Shown piece after piece: positions 25,875-36,843 of a stretch of 64,000 nt of DNA. The notes under the pieces were generated by a model that was not told where the DNA came from, searched no databases, and worked only from the letters and a program-made list of their open reading frames with translations. This stretch comes from Crambe crambe (taxonomy: Eukaryota > Porifera > Demospongiae > Poecilosclerida > Crambeidae): the NCBI GenBank assembly GCA_963924555.1, contig OZ004587.1:3596001-3660000 (forward strand), in the 5' to 3' direction. Both the position numbers and the translations under genes were made by a program. How positions within the stretch are numbered: the stretch's first letter is position 1; each line of letters starts with the position of its first letter.

Positions 25875-25915
25875 AAAAAAAGGATACTTTATGATTATAG
25901 ATCTTGCCACATATA

Positions 25916-28660
25916 GGGTAGGCGTGTCTATTATGAGACACCAAAATATTATTGCGCATTACACACAATCAAAAGCAGGAGTTGGGCTCAGCTTTTGCAG
26001 GAAGGCTCATAGGAGACCTCTCTTCAACATTATAAGTATTTTTTATGCTAACTGATTATTCCTTCCTAGTGTGATCACTAAAAGTGAAGGGGTGTAATTG
26101 AGGTAGTTATGAGACAGGGTGCACATTATAAGACATTTATGAGACAGTCACAATTATCTTAAAAACTAAATTCAAACAAGTTTAAGGATTCACCACTGAT
26201 AGGAAAGAACATTATAAGCATCAAACCACAACAATAACCTACAAACCACCAATAATAACCAACGTTACTTCTTACAATCTTCACAGATATAGGTGTTAGG
26301 CAATCTTTGTTTGTTTCGAATAGTTGTGCAGGGTAGATCGAACCATTGATCACAGGCATCACAGCACACCCATAGGCCATCATCATCATCATCATTCACA
26401 AACATAAGTCCACATTTTGGACATACAGCATCATCAGTAGAGCTCTCGCCATCTTCCAAACACATGTTCCCAATTGCAGCTTCTACACTATCATCATCAC
26501 TGGTTGTACCATTCCTTTTTCCCATTCTTCCTTTCTTTTCCCGTTGTCTTTTCTTTTCTGCCTGCACTCTTGCCTTATGTTCCTTTTCCTTTGCTTTGAG
26601 TTTCCTTTTTTCCTCCCTTTTTCTCTTCCTGTCTTCTATCTCTTCTTGTTTCATTCTGGCTTTTTCTTCTCTGAGTCTTTTCTTCTCTTCCCTTTCTTTC
26701 TTCTTAACCTCCTTCAGTTCTCTCTCCTCAGTTTTCTTATTCTCTTTTTCTTTTAACTCTTGTAGCACCCCACTTTCAGTAATGCACACTGCTCTATTGT
26801 TAATAGCTGTCTTTTTTTTTCTTTTAGGTGACTCCGGATGAGGGAGAACAAGGACTTCACTAAGAACATCAGAGGCTCCACTGGCAGGTGGTGTACCAGT
26901 AGGACACACCATATCGGAATTTGGAGTGCTAGTTGAAAAGCTGGGTGCAGATCTAACTGAGACACATTGGTCAGGGTGGTTAATTTTTAACCATGCAACA
27001 AAAGCCGGATCATCCAGATCATAACCCTCTTCATACCTCCTTAAATATAGGCTCTCTTGTTCCTCTGTGAAAAGGGGACTACTTGGCTCACTAATAGTCT
27101 CTCCGACAGGCTCTGGATCAGCCTCTCCAACAGACTCTGGATTAGATGCAGCTCGAAAAGCCTTGGAAGGGGCAGACTGCCTATCATCGACAGCACTAGG
27201 GTTCAGAGGGAACAATCCACATTTCTTAAAGCCACTCATTATGTTCAGTGACGTAAATGAACAGGGCTATGCTTCTGCCACGAGAGAAGCCAAGATTTCA
27301 GTTGTAATAACACGCCCAGGGTGACGAGCAATATGATAGGTGCATGCTTTAGAGAAATGGCTTTTGAAAGATTTAAACACACCCACATCTAGCGGCTGTA
27401 GTATATGACTTGTATGGGCAGGTAAGCACAGAATATATATACCATTTTCACGAGCAAATTCGATAACCTCTATAGATATGTGTGAACCATGGCCATCCTG
27501 AATAAGTAGCACAGGTCTAATGGGAGGTATATTCCTCGAGAAAAACTTGAGCCAATCAAAATATATGTCGGAATTTATCCATCCATTTTCACTGTTATGA
27601 AATAGGGTATTAGGGACAGCCCCCACTCTCAAGTTATCTGGAACTGATTGTTTGCGTGGATAGATCATTAATGGAGGTAAAACAAAACCACTAGCCGACA
27701 CACAGGATAGAATTGTGTGTGTTTTTCCTCTTTCAGCTGAGGTAATTGAATATACATTGTGACGACCAAGCTGTGTTATTACTTTGCCAGGCTTATGAAC
27801 AACAGAAATCCCAGTCTCATCACTATTAAAAATTTGCATTGGCTTTGAGAATAGATTAAGCTTTCCATATAGTGAACCCAGTTTTCCAAAGAAATCACTA
27901 ATAACATCTGGGTTAGCACACAGAGCCCTACAATAGGAAAGCGGTTGTGGAGTTCGAATAGTAAGCATTGGGTGACGCTTTTTGAAACCGTCGAACCAAG
28001 ATCGACCTGCTGACTCACCAGAAAAAGGGTGCTTCTTATGTGATTTCTCTGCAATAACATAGGCTATACGCATCACCATTTCCCTGGACAATCCATAGCC
28101 CATATCGGCCATATTAATTAAATATGCCACCAATCGATCTTCTTCGTCAGCTGACAAAACTGTGACAGGACCTGGTCTACATCCTACCTTGACAGTACCA
28201 TTAACTCGTCGTCGAAGGGTTTCAACTGGCACATTATAAAAACGTGCTGCTTCTCTAAGTCCTTTCCCTGAGGCCACATAGTCCACAGCCTCACTCATGG
28301 CTTGATCTGACCAAAGCTTTCTCTTGGGAGCAGTAGCCATGCTATCATGAAAAATTACAGTCTTCAGAACCTATCTAACACCCACAGTGAGGGTCTAATG
28401 AGCTGACTTACCAACTGTCCTGCTTGGAACCATAGATAAAGGAGGATCTACTGCTGGAACACTGGAAGCTTGGTGTGCACCTTCTGGAATCGCTTATGCA
28501 ATAATCAAAAGAGGTGTGGCTCGAGAGCTAAGAAGCGAAAATTAGAAATTTTTAGCAAATCCATGCATCTGTAGCACTAGCATAAAGGTATGTGCTAGTA
28601 CAGGAAATTTGGATAAAGTGTCTCATAATAGGAGCCGTCTCATAATACGCGCATCTACCC
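25916..28660 (-). mobile_element. Tigger/pogo-type DNA transposon, 2,745 bp
   Basis: The ends are GGGTAGGCGTG on the left and, inverted, GGGTAGATGCG on the right, each continuing into tattatgagac. A TA duplication flanks the element (25914-25915 and 28661-28662). Subterminal repeats of atgagaca occur at both ends. The other copy of the host palindrome has the empty site near 51676-51682, with a single TA and otherwise one base different. This fixes the boundaries and shows insertion after the palindromic element was duplicated. The transposase gene occupies most of it on the minus strand. Confidence 0.92.
26265..28340 (-). pseudogene. Tigger/pogo transposase with C-terminal PHD finger; one nonsense codon
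   Basis: A single reading frame of about 691 codons runs from 28340 to 26265, interrupted only by a TAG at 27269-27267. The N-terminus has a helix-turn-helix (SGKGLREAARFYNVP). The DDE catalytic core follows: NSDETGISV, then LIQDGHGSHIS, then LQPLDVGVFKSFK, giving D-D-D. After the TAG the frame continues with the typical SGFKKCGLFPLNP. Then come a Glu/Lys/Arg-rich coiled coil and a PHD-type zinc finger (CPKCGLMF ... CDACDQWFDLPC ... CEDC). A 5' UTR exon with a donor near 28411 may precede the start, spliced to an acceptor just before the ATG. Enzyme role: cut-and-paste transposition at TA sites in the nucleus. The TAG truncates the product before the coiled coil and PHD part, though the catalytic core is complete. 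Confidence 0.9.
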
Positions 28661-28729
28661 TATGCAGTCTTCGTAGGTAGGAAAAACTTTTACTGATTTG
28701 AATAAGGCTATTTGCATTAGTGACAGTTC

Positions 28730-29522
28730 ACCGGTACTCAGTTATAGAGGTAACTTAAGAGATGTCCCATATCTTACATTTCCCCCACATACCAATTCCC
28801 CTGCTAGCTAGATATATCAACCCAAGAAATTATTAGAATCCAGAGATGGTAGTTGTAGGAGTCACAGTAGCCTTTAGTTTGTCCCTATCAAGTACTTTAC
28901 AGTCCTCGATCTCCACATACTCTTCAAAGATGGCTGAAAACTCAGATCCGACTCAGCAAGATCCAATTTAAATTCTTGATAAATTTTTTTGGTCAGAAAA
29001 ACCAAATCATTCTCTTCATCAAAAGATACCATAAAAACCTTTTTTTTTTTCTTTCAAGGTAACTCACTAAAACTTGCCTTGTGACAGACATAGCTAGCTA
29101 GCTGTTGCCCACAAAGAGTATTTGCAATACAGCTGCATGCCTCTGGAGCAGGTGGGCAAGTAAATATATTGATCATCCAATCAGAGGCCACCACATGCTA
29201 TGCGCTGACATCCACCTACAACAGACCTGCTCTAGGTTAACTTGAAAGCTTTTATCACTATACACATAGCTATAAATACTTGCTGATTACAAGCTAGACT
29301 AGGCATGCAAATTGCATATGCGAGGACCAAGCAGAGCACCACATGATTATGAGGACCAATCAGGGGCCACCACATAATTATGACGTGATCCATATAATAA
29401 TTACCATGCCATGGGCCAGCCAAAATAATTACAAAGGAGCCAGCTAGCTAATTAATTACCTGACAGACTTACTGCCTGGACCTTGAAGCCAACAATCTAA
29501 CCTACTAGCTATTATAAAGAAA
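28730..29522. other. Gene-free stretch between copy 1 and the next gene
   Basis: Similarity to the palindromic element ends near 28725. The rest is AT-rich with TAGC motifs and one T run near 29041. Two related segments mention a gaggaccaa... ccaccaca pattern near 29160 and 29340. No gene seen. Confidence 0.5.
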
Positions 29523-32471
29523 ATGAATTGCCCATTATGCAATTGGCTTGCAGTACCAACATTAAAGCATTTGATTCGTCATATCGGAGCAGACCATGCC
29601 CAAGGTGATGGGTTTAACATATGCTGCGGAATATCTGGATGTCCTTGTAAAATTCATTCCTACAGACAGCACATATTACATAGATGTTACAGAGAAGATT
29701 TGGATGGTATTGGGCAAGTGCATGAAAATCCTGATTCTCCTGAAGAAGCAATAGAAGAAAGCCCTGCTGCTGAGGCTTGTGAAAAACTAGATAGTTCAGA
29801 GGATTATTGCCAAATTCTCTCCAAGAAGGAAGCTGGACTATTCCTTATCAAAATATACAAAGTACCACAGTCCACTCTTGATTCTTTGATAGGTGATATT
29901 TTCACTAAAGTAGAGTCAACTGTGAAATATATAGCGAAAATGGAACTGGAAGCAGGGGGGATTAGAATGACAAAAGAACTAGAAGCATTATTCAATTCTC
30001 CTTATATCAATCAAGTTTTTCAAGGACTTCACACAGAGTTTTTGCAAAAATGTTTTCTTAGAGAAAATTTTAACTTTGAAGTAAGTTTATAATAAATCAT
30101 ATTATATATTCATCTAGGAACCAATTGAGAGGAAATTTGACGTTTCAATCTCCAATCCATACTGATTACAGGCATGGAATTAACACTGAAGATCCTAAAC
30201 CAATGCCTTAGCGAAATGAGACTTCGACATATTCAAGTTTGCTGGATGACAGTTGCTGGATGGACAGCTGCTAGAAAGCTTGGAGGTGCTGCTGGTTGGC
30301 CGTGCAATTTCATTCTAATTATCAAAGCGCAAGAAAAAAGTATTGCAAGATTGATTTGGCACTATATTCAAAAATTAAAGTACAATTTTGGCACTTATTT
30401 AAGAATGCCGTGCTATAATTAGAAAATCTACGGTATCTGTTTAACTTGCCTGTTAATTTGTAGCAGTTTTTGTTTTGTTTTAAAGATTTGAGAGGACATA
30501 GTCGCCAACATGATTTGTTATCTGATTATTGTGATGGTACTGTCTACAAAAACCACAAATTATTTTCATCTGATCCATGTTCTCTTGAAATCATGACATA
30601 CTACGATGACGTAGAAATTTGTAATCCTCTTGGATCACGAGCAAAGAAGCACAAGTTAGGTAAAAATGACAAATCAATAATAATGCAGACATGTACTCTA
30701 CTGTATCTACAGCATTATTTTATTACACTTTGGGAAATATTTCTCCGAAGTATCGTTCTTCATTTAAAGGCTATTTGCTATTTTAAAGTCAAATGATCTT
30801 CAGAAGTAAGGGTGTGATAAGGTTTTGGAATGCTTTATGAATAAACTCGAGGAAGTATTTATGCATATGAAGGTTTTTAGCTTCTTTTTTTTTCTGTGAA
30901 AAGGAAAGAGGAGTGACATTTGACATCAATACACCTTCAGAGGAACTATTTCACATGTTCCTGCAGACAACTTTACAAGTCAATGCTTTGGGGGGGGGGG
31001 GTACAAGGCACTCATGCTGCATTGAGAAAGTGTCGGCACTGCTTGGCAGTTCAGGAAAACATGCAATCACAAGTAAGCATCATTGTCGATACTATATAAA
31101 GTATGATCTCTTGTTTTTGTGTGTGTATAATAATATACAAGTTTGTTTCAGAATCATTTCTTCCAAGAAATCGAGAAACAGATGCCTATCATGTGATCCT
31201 CTCCATGACCACTTGGCTACCACCTTTGGCCTACACAGATTCCACACTGAATAGTTCATCGTTTTTTCACGTGACAGTAGGATTAGTTCCTGATATAATG
31301 CATGATTGCTTAGAAGGTTGTCTACAATATGAAGTAAAAGAATAATTGAAGAAACAACAAATGTAATAGGCCTGAACAGTCTTAATGAAACTATAGCATC
31401 GTTTCCTTATCAAGGATCAGATATAAAAAACAAACCCACACCAATTGCTACTTTGACTATGTCATCATATGATCAGAGCATCAAGCAGAACGGTGAGACT
31501 TAGAAATAAACTCTTATGTCATACTTGTATAGATGTAATATAAGCCAGCTTATTCTATAGCTACACAAATGTAGTGTCTTGGCTGTTTGCTCCCATTGAT
31601 GATCGGAGAAAATATTCCCGAAGGAAACGAGCATGGGAAAATTTCTTGCTCCTTCTAGACATCCTAGACTACATATTTGCACCTACTATTTCTCCCAACT
31701 GCATAGTGGATCTGAAAATTCTAATTAAAGAACACCATCAGAGATTCAAAGAGCTGTATCCAGCTTGTCCTATCACACCCAAAATGCACTACATAGTACA
31801 TTATCCAAATGCACAGAAAGGTATATATATTTTTAAATTATTTTTTAATAAATAACTATAGATTTGGACCACTTGTGTATTTTAGTGCATGCATTTTGAA
31901 GGAAAACATGATTACTTTAAATATTTGGCTCACCGTATCAAATGTTTAAAAAACATACCCAAAACTTTGGCCTCTCGTCACAAGTGCATAATGTGCTACT
32001 ATTTCGGCTCCAGTAATCCAGGCAGTCTATTCCACAAGGAAATCACAGCTGGACCAGGTCAACATCCTGCATTGTTTTAATAACAGTGAAAATCAATTTA
32101 ATACTAATTAGCATCTACAATACTGATTTTAGAGAGCAAGTCTTCAATACATTTCCGAATGAACTAGGTATAGTGGTAAAGGCATTGATATTATCATGTC
32201 TCATTACACATGGATTGATATTGCTAGGGATTTGTACTCCCATGGAAGTGTGGTTGTGGTGGACACAGATTTAGTCCCTACTTTTGGCGTAATTGAAGAT
32301 TTTGTTGATAAAAGTCACTGTTATTTCTTAGCAATACAATTACTGGATACTATTTATTTCACACCCCATTTCTATTCCTTCGAAGTTAACAAAAAGACTC
32401 CTAAAGTGTACCACATTTGCAAGCCCTCTGCACTTTATGGTATTAGGAAAATATCAACTTCAATCACATGA
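29523..32471 (+). pseudogene. Multi-exon transposon-type gene (MHD-LEG / FEGKH family), probably decayed
   Basis: Coding-like exons on the plus strand: 29523-30080 (N-terminal CxxC/HxxxH zinc finger, then an acidic region), 30118 onward, about 30480-30660, 30905-31072, 31152-31340, 31385-31495, 31570-31820, 31888-32060 and 32120-32460. Conserved pieces are YDDVEICNPLGSRAKKHKLG, GLVPDIMHDCLEG, HHQRFKELYP, PKMHYIVHYP and MHFEGKHDYFK. I recognise this combination from a repetitive gene family in fish, cnidarian and sponge genomes. I cannot name its superfamily firmly; the MHD-x-LEG motif recalls CACTA/EnSpm-type transposases. Several exons change frame or stop early, and a ten-base G run lies in one exon (about 30991), so it is probably inactive. 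It lies between the two palindromic copies. The function is not assigned. Confidence 0.6.
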
Positions 32472-33143
32472 GTCATTTTTTATACCACTTAGCTAAGTTG
32501 AAAAAATATAATTGAAAACTCAAGATCTGTGGACATAATATCATTTTCCTGTATGTGGATAGCTATATGCAATACTATGTTCTCATACTCCATATACTAC
32601 AGCTTAGGTGGAGGAACAAGGAATAAGCTCCCCTTTCTGAACTATCAGCACTGTAGGATGTTAAGAAGACACATTATTAAGCTTAGCAGTCTACTAATGC
32701 CCTCTTTATGCAGTCCACATCATCTTCAAAAGAATTAGCTAGAGTGTACTGTTGCCCAAACAATTCTATCTAGCTACATGAAACTTACAGTCCCAGGTAT
32801 CAGAAACGCGACTAGGACTAAGGACACATTAACTCCGTCCTCGTCCTGAGGTATAACCCACTTCATTCTACCATACTGGAGGGAGGAGCTAGTAATACTG
32901 GAGGATGCTCTATAGGTAGGTTTTAGCTGCATGGGTAGCTAGCTATTAGCTAAATAAATCCACTCCCTATATCAGAATGGACTGTATTCCACCATTACTA
33001 TCATATAACAGTTTTAATTGTACAACTCTGTTGTAAGTGACATGGCCTTTTTATTTAGCATAATTTTTTTTCCTTTCATATAGCTAACAGTTTTAATTGT
33101 ACAGTTTAGTCAGCTCTGTTGCAAGTGATACTGGATTAATTAA
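32472..33143. other. Gene-free stretch next to the palindromic element
   Basis: No coding signal. Short words shared with the subterminal array (ctctgttgtaagtg near 33027, ctctgttgcaagtg near 33113) suggest decayed array units outside the element's apparent edge. TTAA at 33140-33143 marks that edge. Confidence 0.45.
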
Positions 33144-34700
33144 GGACACGTTATATTTCACCTTTTAAAACGAGGTAGGGCCTCCATAAGCATCACTTCA
33201 ACAAGTGCAAACTAATCATACTTAATTTCTTAGTCATCCTCTTGCTCTGTCGTAAGTGCTATCGGACTAATGACACATCAGTATATTCCACCTTTTAAAA
33301 CAAGGTATTCCCTCCCATGAATTGTCTCTAGCAAGTGCAAACTAATACTATTTTTTATTGTACAGATTTCTATTTCTTAGGCTCTATCGTAAGTGCTACC
33401 GGACTAAGGACACATCGATATATTCCACCTTTTAAAACAAGGCATAAATTGTCTCCACCATCACTGTAACAAGTGCAAACTAATTTATTGTACAGATTTC
33501 TATTTCTTAGTCATCCTCTGGCTCTATCGTAAATGCTACCGGACTAAGGACACATGATTATATTCCACCTTTAAAAGCAAGGTATTTGATCCATCTAGCA
33601 CCACTCTAACAAGTGCAAACTAATCCTATTTTTTATTGTACAGATTTGTATTTCTTAGTCATCCACTGGATCTATAGTAAGTGCTACCGGACTAAGGACA
33701 CATCGATATATTCCACCTTTAAAAGCAAGGTATTTGATCCATAAATTGTCTCTAGCACCACTCTAACAAGTGCAAACTAATCCTATTTTTTATTGTACAG
33801 ATTTGTATTCTTAGTTATCCTTTGGCTCTATCGTAAGTGCTACTGGACTAAGGACACATCGGTATATTCCACCTTTTAAAACAAGGTATTTCCTCCATAA
33901 GTTGTCTCTAGCATCACTCTAACAAGTGCAAACTAATCCTATTTTTTATTGTACAGATTTCTATTTCTTAGTCATCATCTGGCTCTATCGTAAGTGCTAC
34001 TGGACTAAGGACACATTGGTATATTCCACCTTTTAAAACAAGGTATTCCCTCCCATAAATTTTCTCTAGCATCACTCTAACAAGTGCAAACTAATCCTAT
34101 TTTTTATTGTACAGATTCTATTTCTTAGTCATCCTCTGGCTCTGTCATAAGTGCTACTGGACTAAGGACACATCCCTTTTAAAACAAGGTATTTCCTCCA
34201 TAAATTGTCTCTAGCATGACTTTACCAAGTGCAAACTAATCCTATTTTTTATTGTACAGATTTCTATTTCTTAGTCATCCTCTGGCTCTATTGTAAGTGC
34301 TACCGGACTAAGGACACATCGTTATATTTCATCTTTTAAAACAAGGTATTCCCTCCATAAATTGTCTCCAGCATCGCTCTAACAAGTACAAACTAATCCT
34401 ATTTTTTATTGTACAGATTTCTATTTCTTAGTCATCCTCTGGCTCTATCGTAAGTGCTACCAGACTAAGGACACATCGATATATTCCACCCTTTAAAACG
34501 AGGTATTTCCTCCATAAATTGTCTGTAACAAGTGCAATCTAATCCTATTTCTTATTGTACAGATTTCTATTTCTTAGTCATCCTCTGGCTCTATCGTAAG
34601 TGCTACTGGACTAAGGACACATCCGTATATTCCAAGCACAAACTAATCCTATTTTTTATTGTACATATTCTTAGTCGTTCTCTGGCTCTATCAGTGAAGC
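33144..34700 (+). repeat. Left subterminal tandem array, about 145-158-bp units
   Basis: Roughly eleven units containing ggactaaggacacatcg, ccaccttttaaaacaaggta, aacaagtgcaaactaatcc and ttcttagtcatcctctggc. Each unit has an acceptor-like ttttttattgtacag, about 33 bases, then a donor-like gtaagtgct, so each could act as a small exon. The array lies upstream of the SAMD3-like exons and in the same orientation, so it might provide promoter or 5' UTR exons; that is inference. Confidence 0.85.
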
Positions 34701-34952
34701 GTCACTAATGCAAATAGCCTTACCAGTGATTATTCAGATCAGTAAAAGTTTTGGATTAGCAGTTTAATGTATCTCATATTGGCTATGAATGTCATTAAAG
34801 GGTAGGTTGGATTAATGGGGAAGCAGATTTGAAGTAGGGTCCACTATACAACTAGCCAGCTAATTAAAACATGCCATAGTAGGTAGACGTGTTCATGCAC
34901 TACAGCAGCTGCATGGTATGTTTATGAATGTAATGATTATTGTATTTTCTAG

Positions 34953-36020
34953 CAAACTGCCAATGATGACAAGAGTAATAGTGATGAAGCTTTATTTAGC
35001 AGTCGGAAGCGTAAGCTTGAGAGCGAAGACGATGATGATCCAAAAGAAAATGATGATCACATTGAGATTATAAAAAATGATGGACAGGTAACTGTAATCT
35101 TGAGGTGCATAATTAATATAACATAGTGCTCTAAGAAGAAGAGGCCAAAAACGGGATTTGGATGAGGCTCCACTCCCTGATCCTTTTCCTTTACCATTGC
35201 ACTATCGTCGTTATATAGATGAAGCACTTGTTTCCAGGAAAAGATCTAAAAAGTAAACTCAATATTTCATCATTCAAAAAGACTACATAATGTGTGGCAA
35301 GATCTATAATCATAAAGTATCCTTTTTAAAACCATCGATTGAAAAACCTTATGTAATTCAACTACGTAAATTCTCAACTTAACCTTTTTATTTTACAGGA
35401 TGCAATGAAACATAGTTTGATAAACAGGTTTAAAGAATTTCGACGTGCAAAAAAACCTCCTGCAGAAAAAAAAAGGGTATGTACAAGCTCTTAGGCATTC
35501 CGTTTTAGTATTCTTTTGTTTGATTTTATACGAGTAATGAGCCCTTTGTAAAAAACACTGGTCGAAATCAACCCCTCTTCATTAGATAACAGCTGGTACA
35601 GAAGTCACCTGGTATCATGAAATCTATCAGCCAACCACTTCCGCTACCTGGAGAGGAATATCACAGCACACAAAAGCTCTTCAGGTGAGATTATACCTAT
35701 GTATTAATGTCATTTTTCATAGGTACAGTTCAGGATAATTTTGGAAAATTCTATGTGGGGGCACTGGAAATCTGTTATTCCACACATCCTTGCTCGTGTG
35801 GAAGTGGAAATACTGCATGATTCTTGCCTATCTCACACTATGTTAGAAGCAAAGGATAATACTGATGGTATGTCATGCAGTGCAGTTGAAACTGTTATTT
35901 TAAATGTTATTTCATCTTTAGGAAATTTGATTCTTTCATTGTTGATTTTGGCACATATAGTGCCTGATGCAAGATGCAGGCCAGATCGTACTAAAATAAT
36001 CGTCTTTGTGAAAAAGGTCT
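34953..36020 (+). pseudogene. SAMD3-like family gene remnant, left arm
   Basis: Exons: 34953-35087 (acidic, with SSRKRKLESEDDDD, nuclear-signal-like), 35127-about 35255 (LPDPFPLPLHYRRYIDEAL), 35399-35476 (MKHSLINRFKEFRRAKKPPA), 35593-35684 (KSPGIMKSISQPLPLPGEEY) and 35729-about 36020 (ARVEVEILHDSCLSHTMLEA). The exon encoding the RSIIIKYPF segment is shortened here relative to the right arm, an in-frame stop follows RKRSKK, and another deletion fuses material near 35733. The acidic first exon is intact here, whereas the right arm has an extra A. Function unknown; the resemblance to SAMD3-like proteins is from memory. Confidence 0.6.
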
Positions 36021-36089
36021 GTTAGTAACACCAACCATTACCCAGTATCCCTAAAACAACTTTGTATTGGGCTTTATGTATGACACTTG

Positions 36090-36288
36090 GTGGCCATAAC
36101 CTTCAGTCTGATATGTTGGACTTAGTTGATGTATAACCTTCAGTTTGAAATGTCGAGACTTGGTGAGTTTGAAATGTTCAGTGTGTGACCTTCAGTTAGG
36201 AATATTGAGACTTAGTTGGTGTGTAACCTTCGGTCTGATATGTTGGGTTTAGTCAGTGTATAAACTTCAGTCTGATTTGTTGGACATA
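36090..36288. repeat. Minisatellite, left arm copy
   Basis: About five units of ccttcagtctgatatgttgg-type sequence, the inverse of the 23840 array, with unit-to-unit divergence. Confidence 0.75.
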
Positions 36289-36458
36289 CCTTAAGGTGGG
36301 TATTATTGGCGACTTGTTAATTTAGCGAATTTAGCGAGTAGACCTTTATTTGCTAATTAAAAATAGAAAGCTCAAGATAGCTAAAATTAATACCAGCCAA
36401 ATAGTCTATCCCCTTAAAATGCTAAAATTAGTAGCCGCCAATAATACCCATCTTAAGA
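36289..36458. mobile_element. Small MITE, left arm copy
   Basis: Inverted counterpart of 23663-23839, with ends ccttaaggtgggtattattg and its complement. It is TA-flanked and has no coding content. Confidence 0.7.
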
Positions 36459-36518
36459 TAGTCGGTGTACTACCTTCAGTCTGATACACAGTGGACCCTC
36501 ACTAATAGCCATGGACCA

Positions 36519-36843
36519 TGTTGTGGGTTCTTCGCAATGAGCCCAAATTTCTGCGTTAACACGACTAGCTATTCACCCAGGTAACTGGAAGAGAGGAAAG
36601 ATTTTTCATGTAGACTTGGCAAAATCACAACAGGACTGACTGAATGATACAACAGTATAGTTTGATAGTGATTGAATGATGATCATATATGGTAGCATGT
36701 GTGAGCTGTTGATTGAATCAAGGTGAGTAAGTCTAGGTTATTGATTGAATTGAATGTTTCATGTGTCCAAGTGTTAATACGTAGAGTTGCAGTCCTAAGG
36801 TCATGGAGATGGTTGTATGGCTGTTAGGTTGTCTTCCCTAACA
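36519..36843 (-). repeat. 3' LTR of the gypsy element
   Basis: 325 bp, TG...CA ends, paired with 41578-41902. Differences noted are at the positions reading aaatttctg here versus aaagttctg there, and ctaggtta versus ctaagtta. The pol frame runs into this LTR. Confidence 0.95.

Larger units (their letters stand above)
25087..25875. mobile_element. Roughly 790-bp insertion with tandem repeats and a terminal hairpin
   Basis: The equivalent site in the other copy (51639-51645) reads straight from gatggttta into an A run and ggatac; here about 790 bp intervene. The insert contains three 100-bp tandem repeats and ends in a perfect 11-bp stem hairpin next to the A run. No coding region was recognised. 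The class is undetermined. Confidence 0.6.
24096..28715 (-). pseudogene. SAMD3-like family gene remnant, copy 1 (interrupted)
   Basis: Minus-strand exons parallel those at 52080-50674. The first part of the exon that reads CICVARSIIIKYPF in the intact arm lies on both sides of the Tigger element (28663 onwards and before 25916). Further exons are at about 24830-24720, 24663-24512 (MKSNKNPRVVKDLVMRSF, then MRRVEILENSMDLNEIFTKF) and 24330-24110 (LARVEMEVLHNSCLSHVMLE). A second insertion (25087-25875) and a deletion of about 565 bases after 28705 relative to the other copy also break it. The family resembles uncharacterised metazoan proteins often labelled SAMD3-like; that comparison is from memory. 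Function unknown. Confidence 0.55.

Noticed and set aside
25087-25875. Helitron with 3' hairpin
   Set aside because: The hairpin is there, but no CTRR end after it and no TC start were found at the boundaries.
26464-26841. Plus-strand hydrophobic protein
   Set aside because: It is the antisense of the transposase's charged coiled coil.
33144-34700. CRISPR-like array
   Set aside because: Units are 145-158 bp and homologous throughout, with no unique spacers; this is a tandem satellite in a eukaryote.
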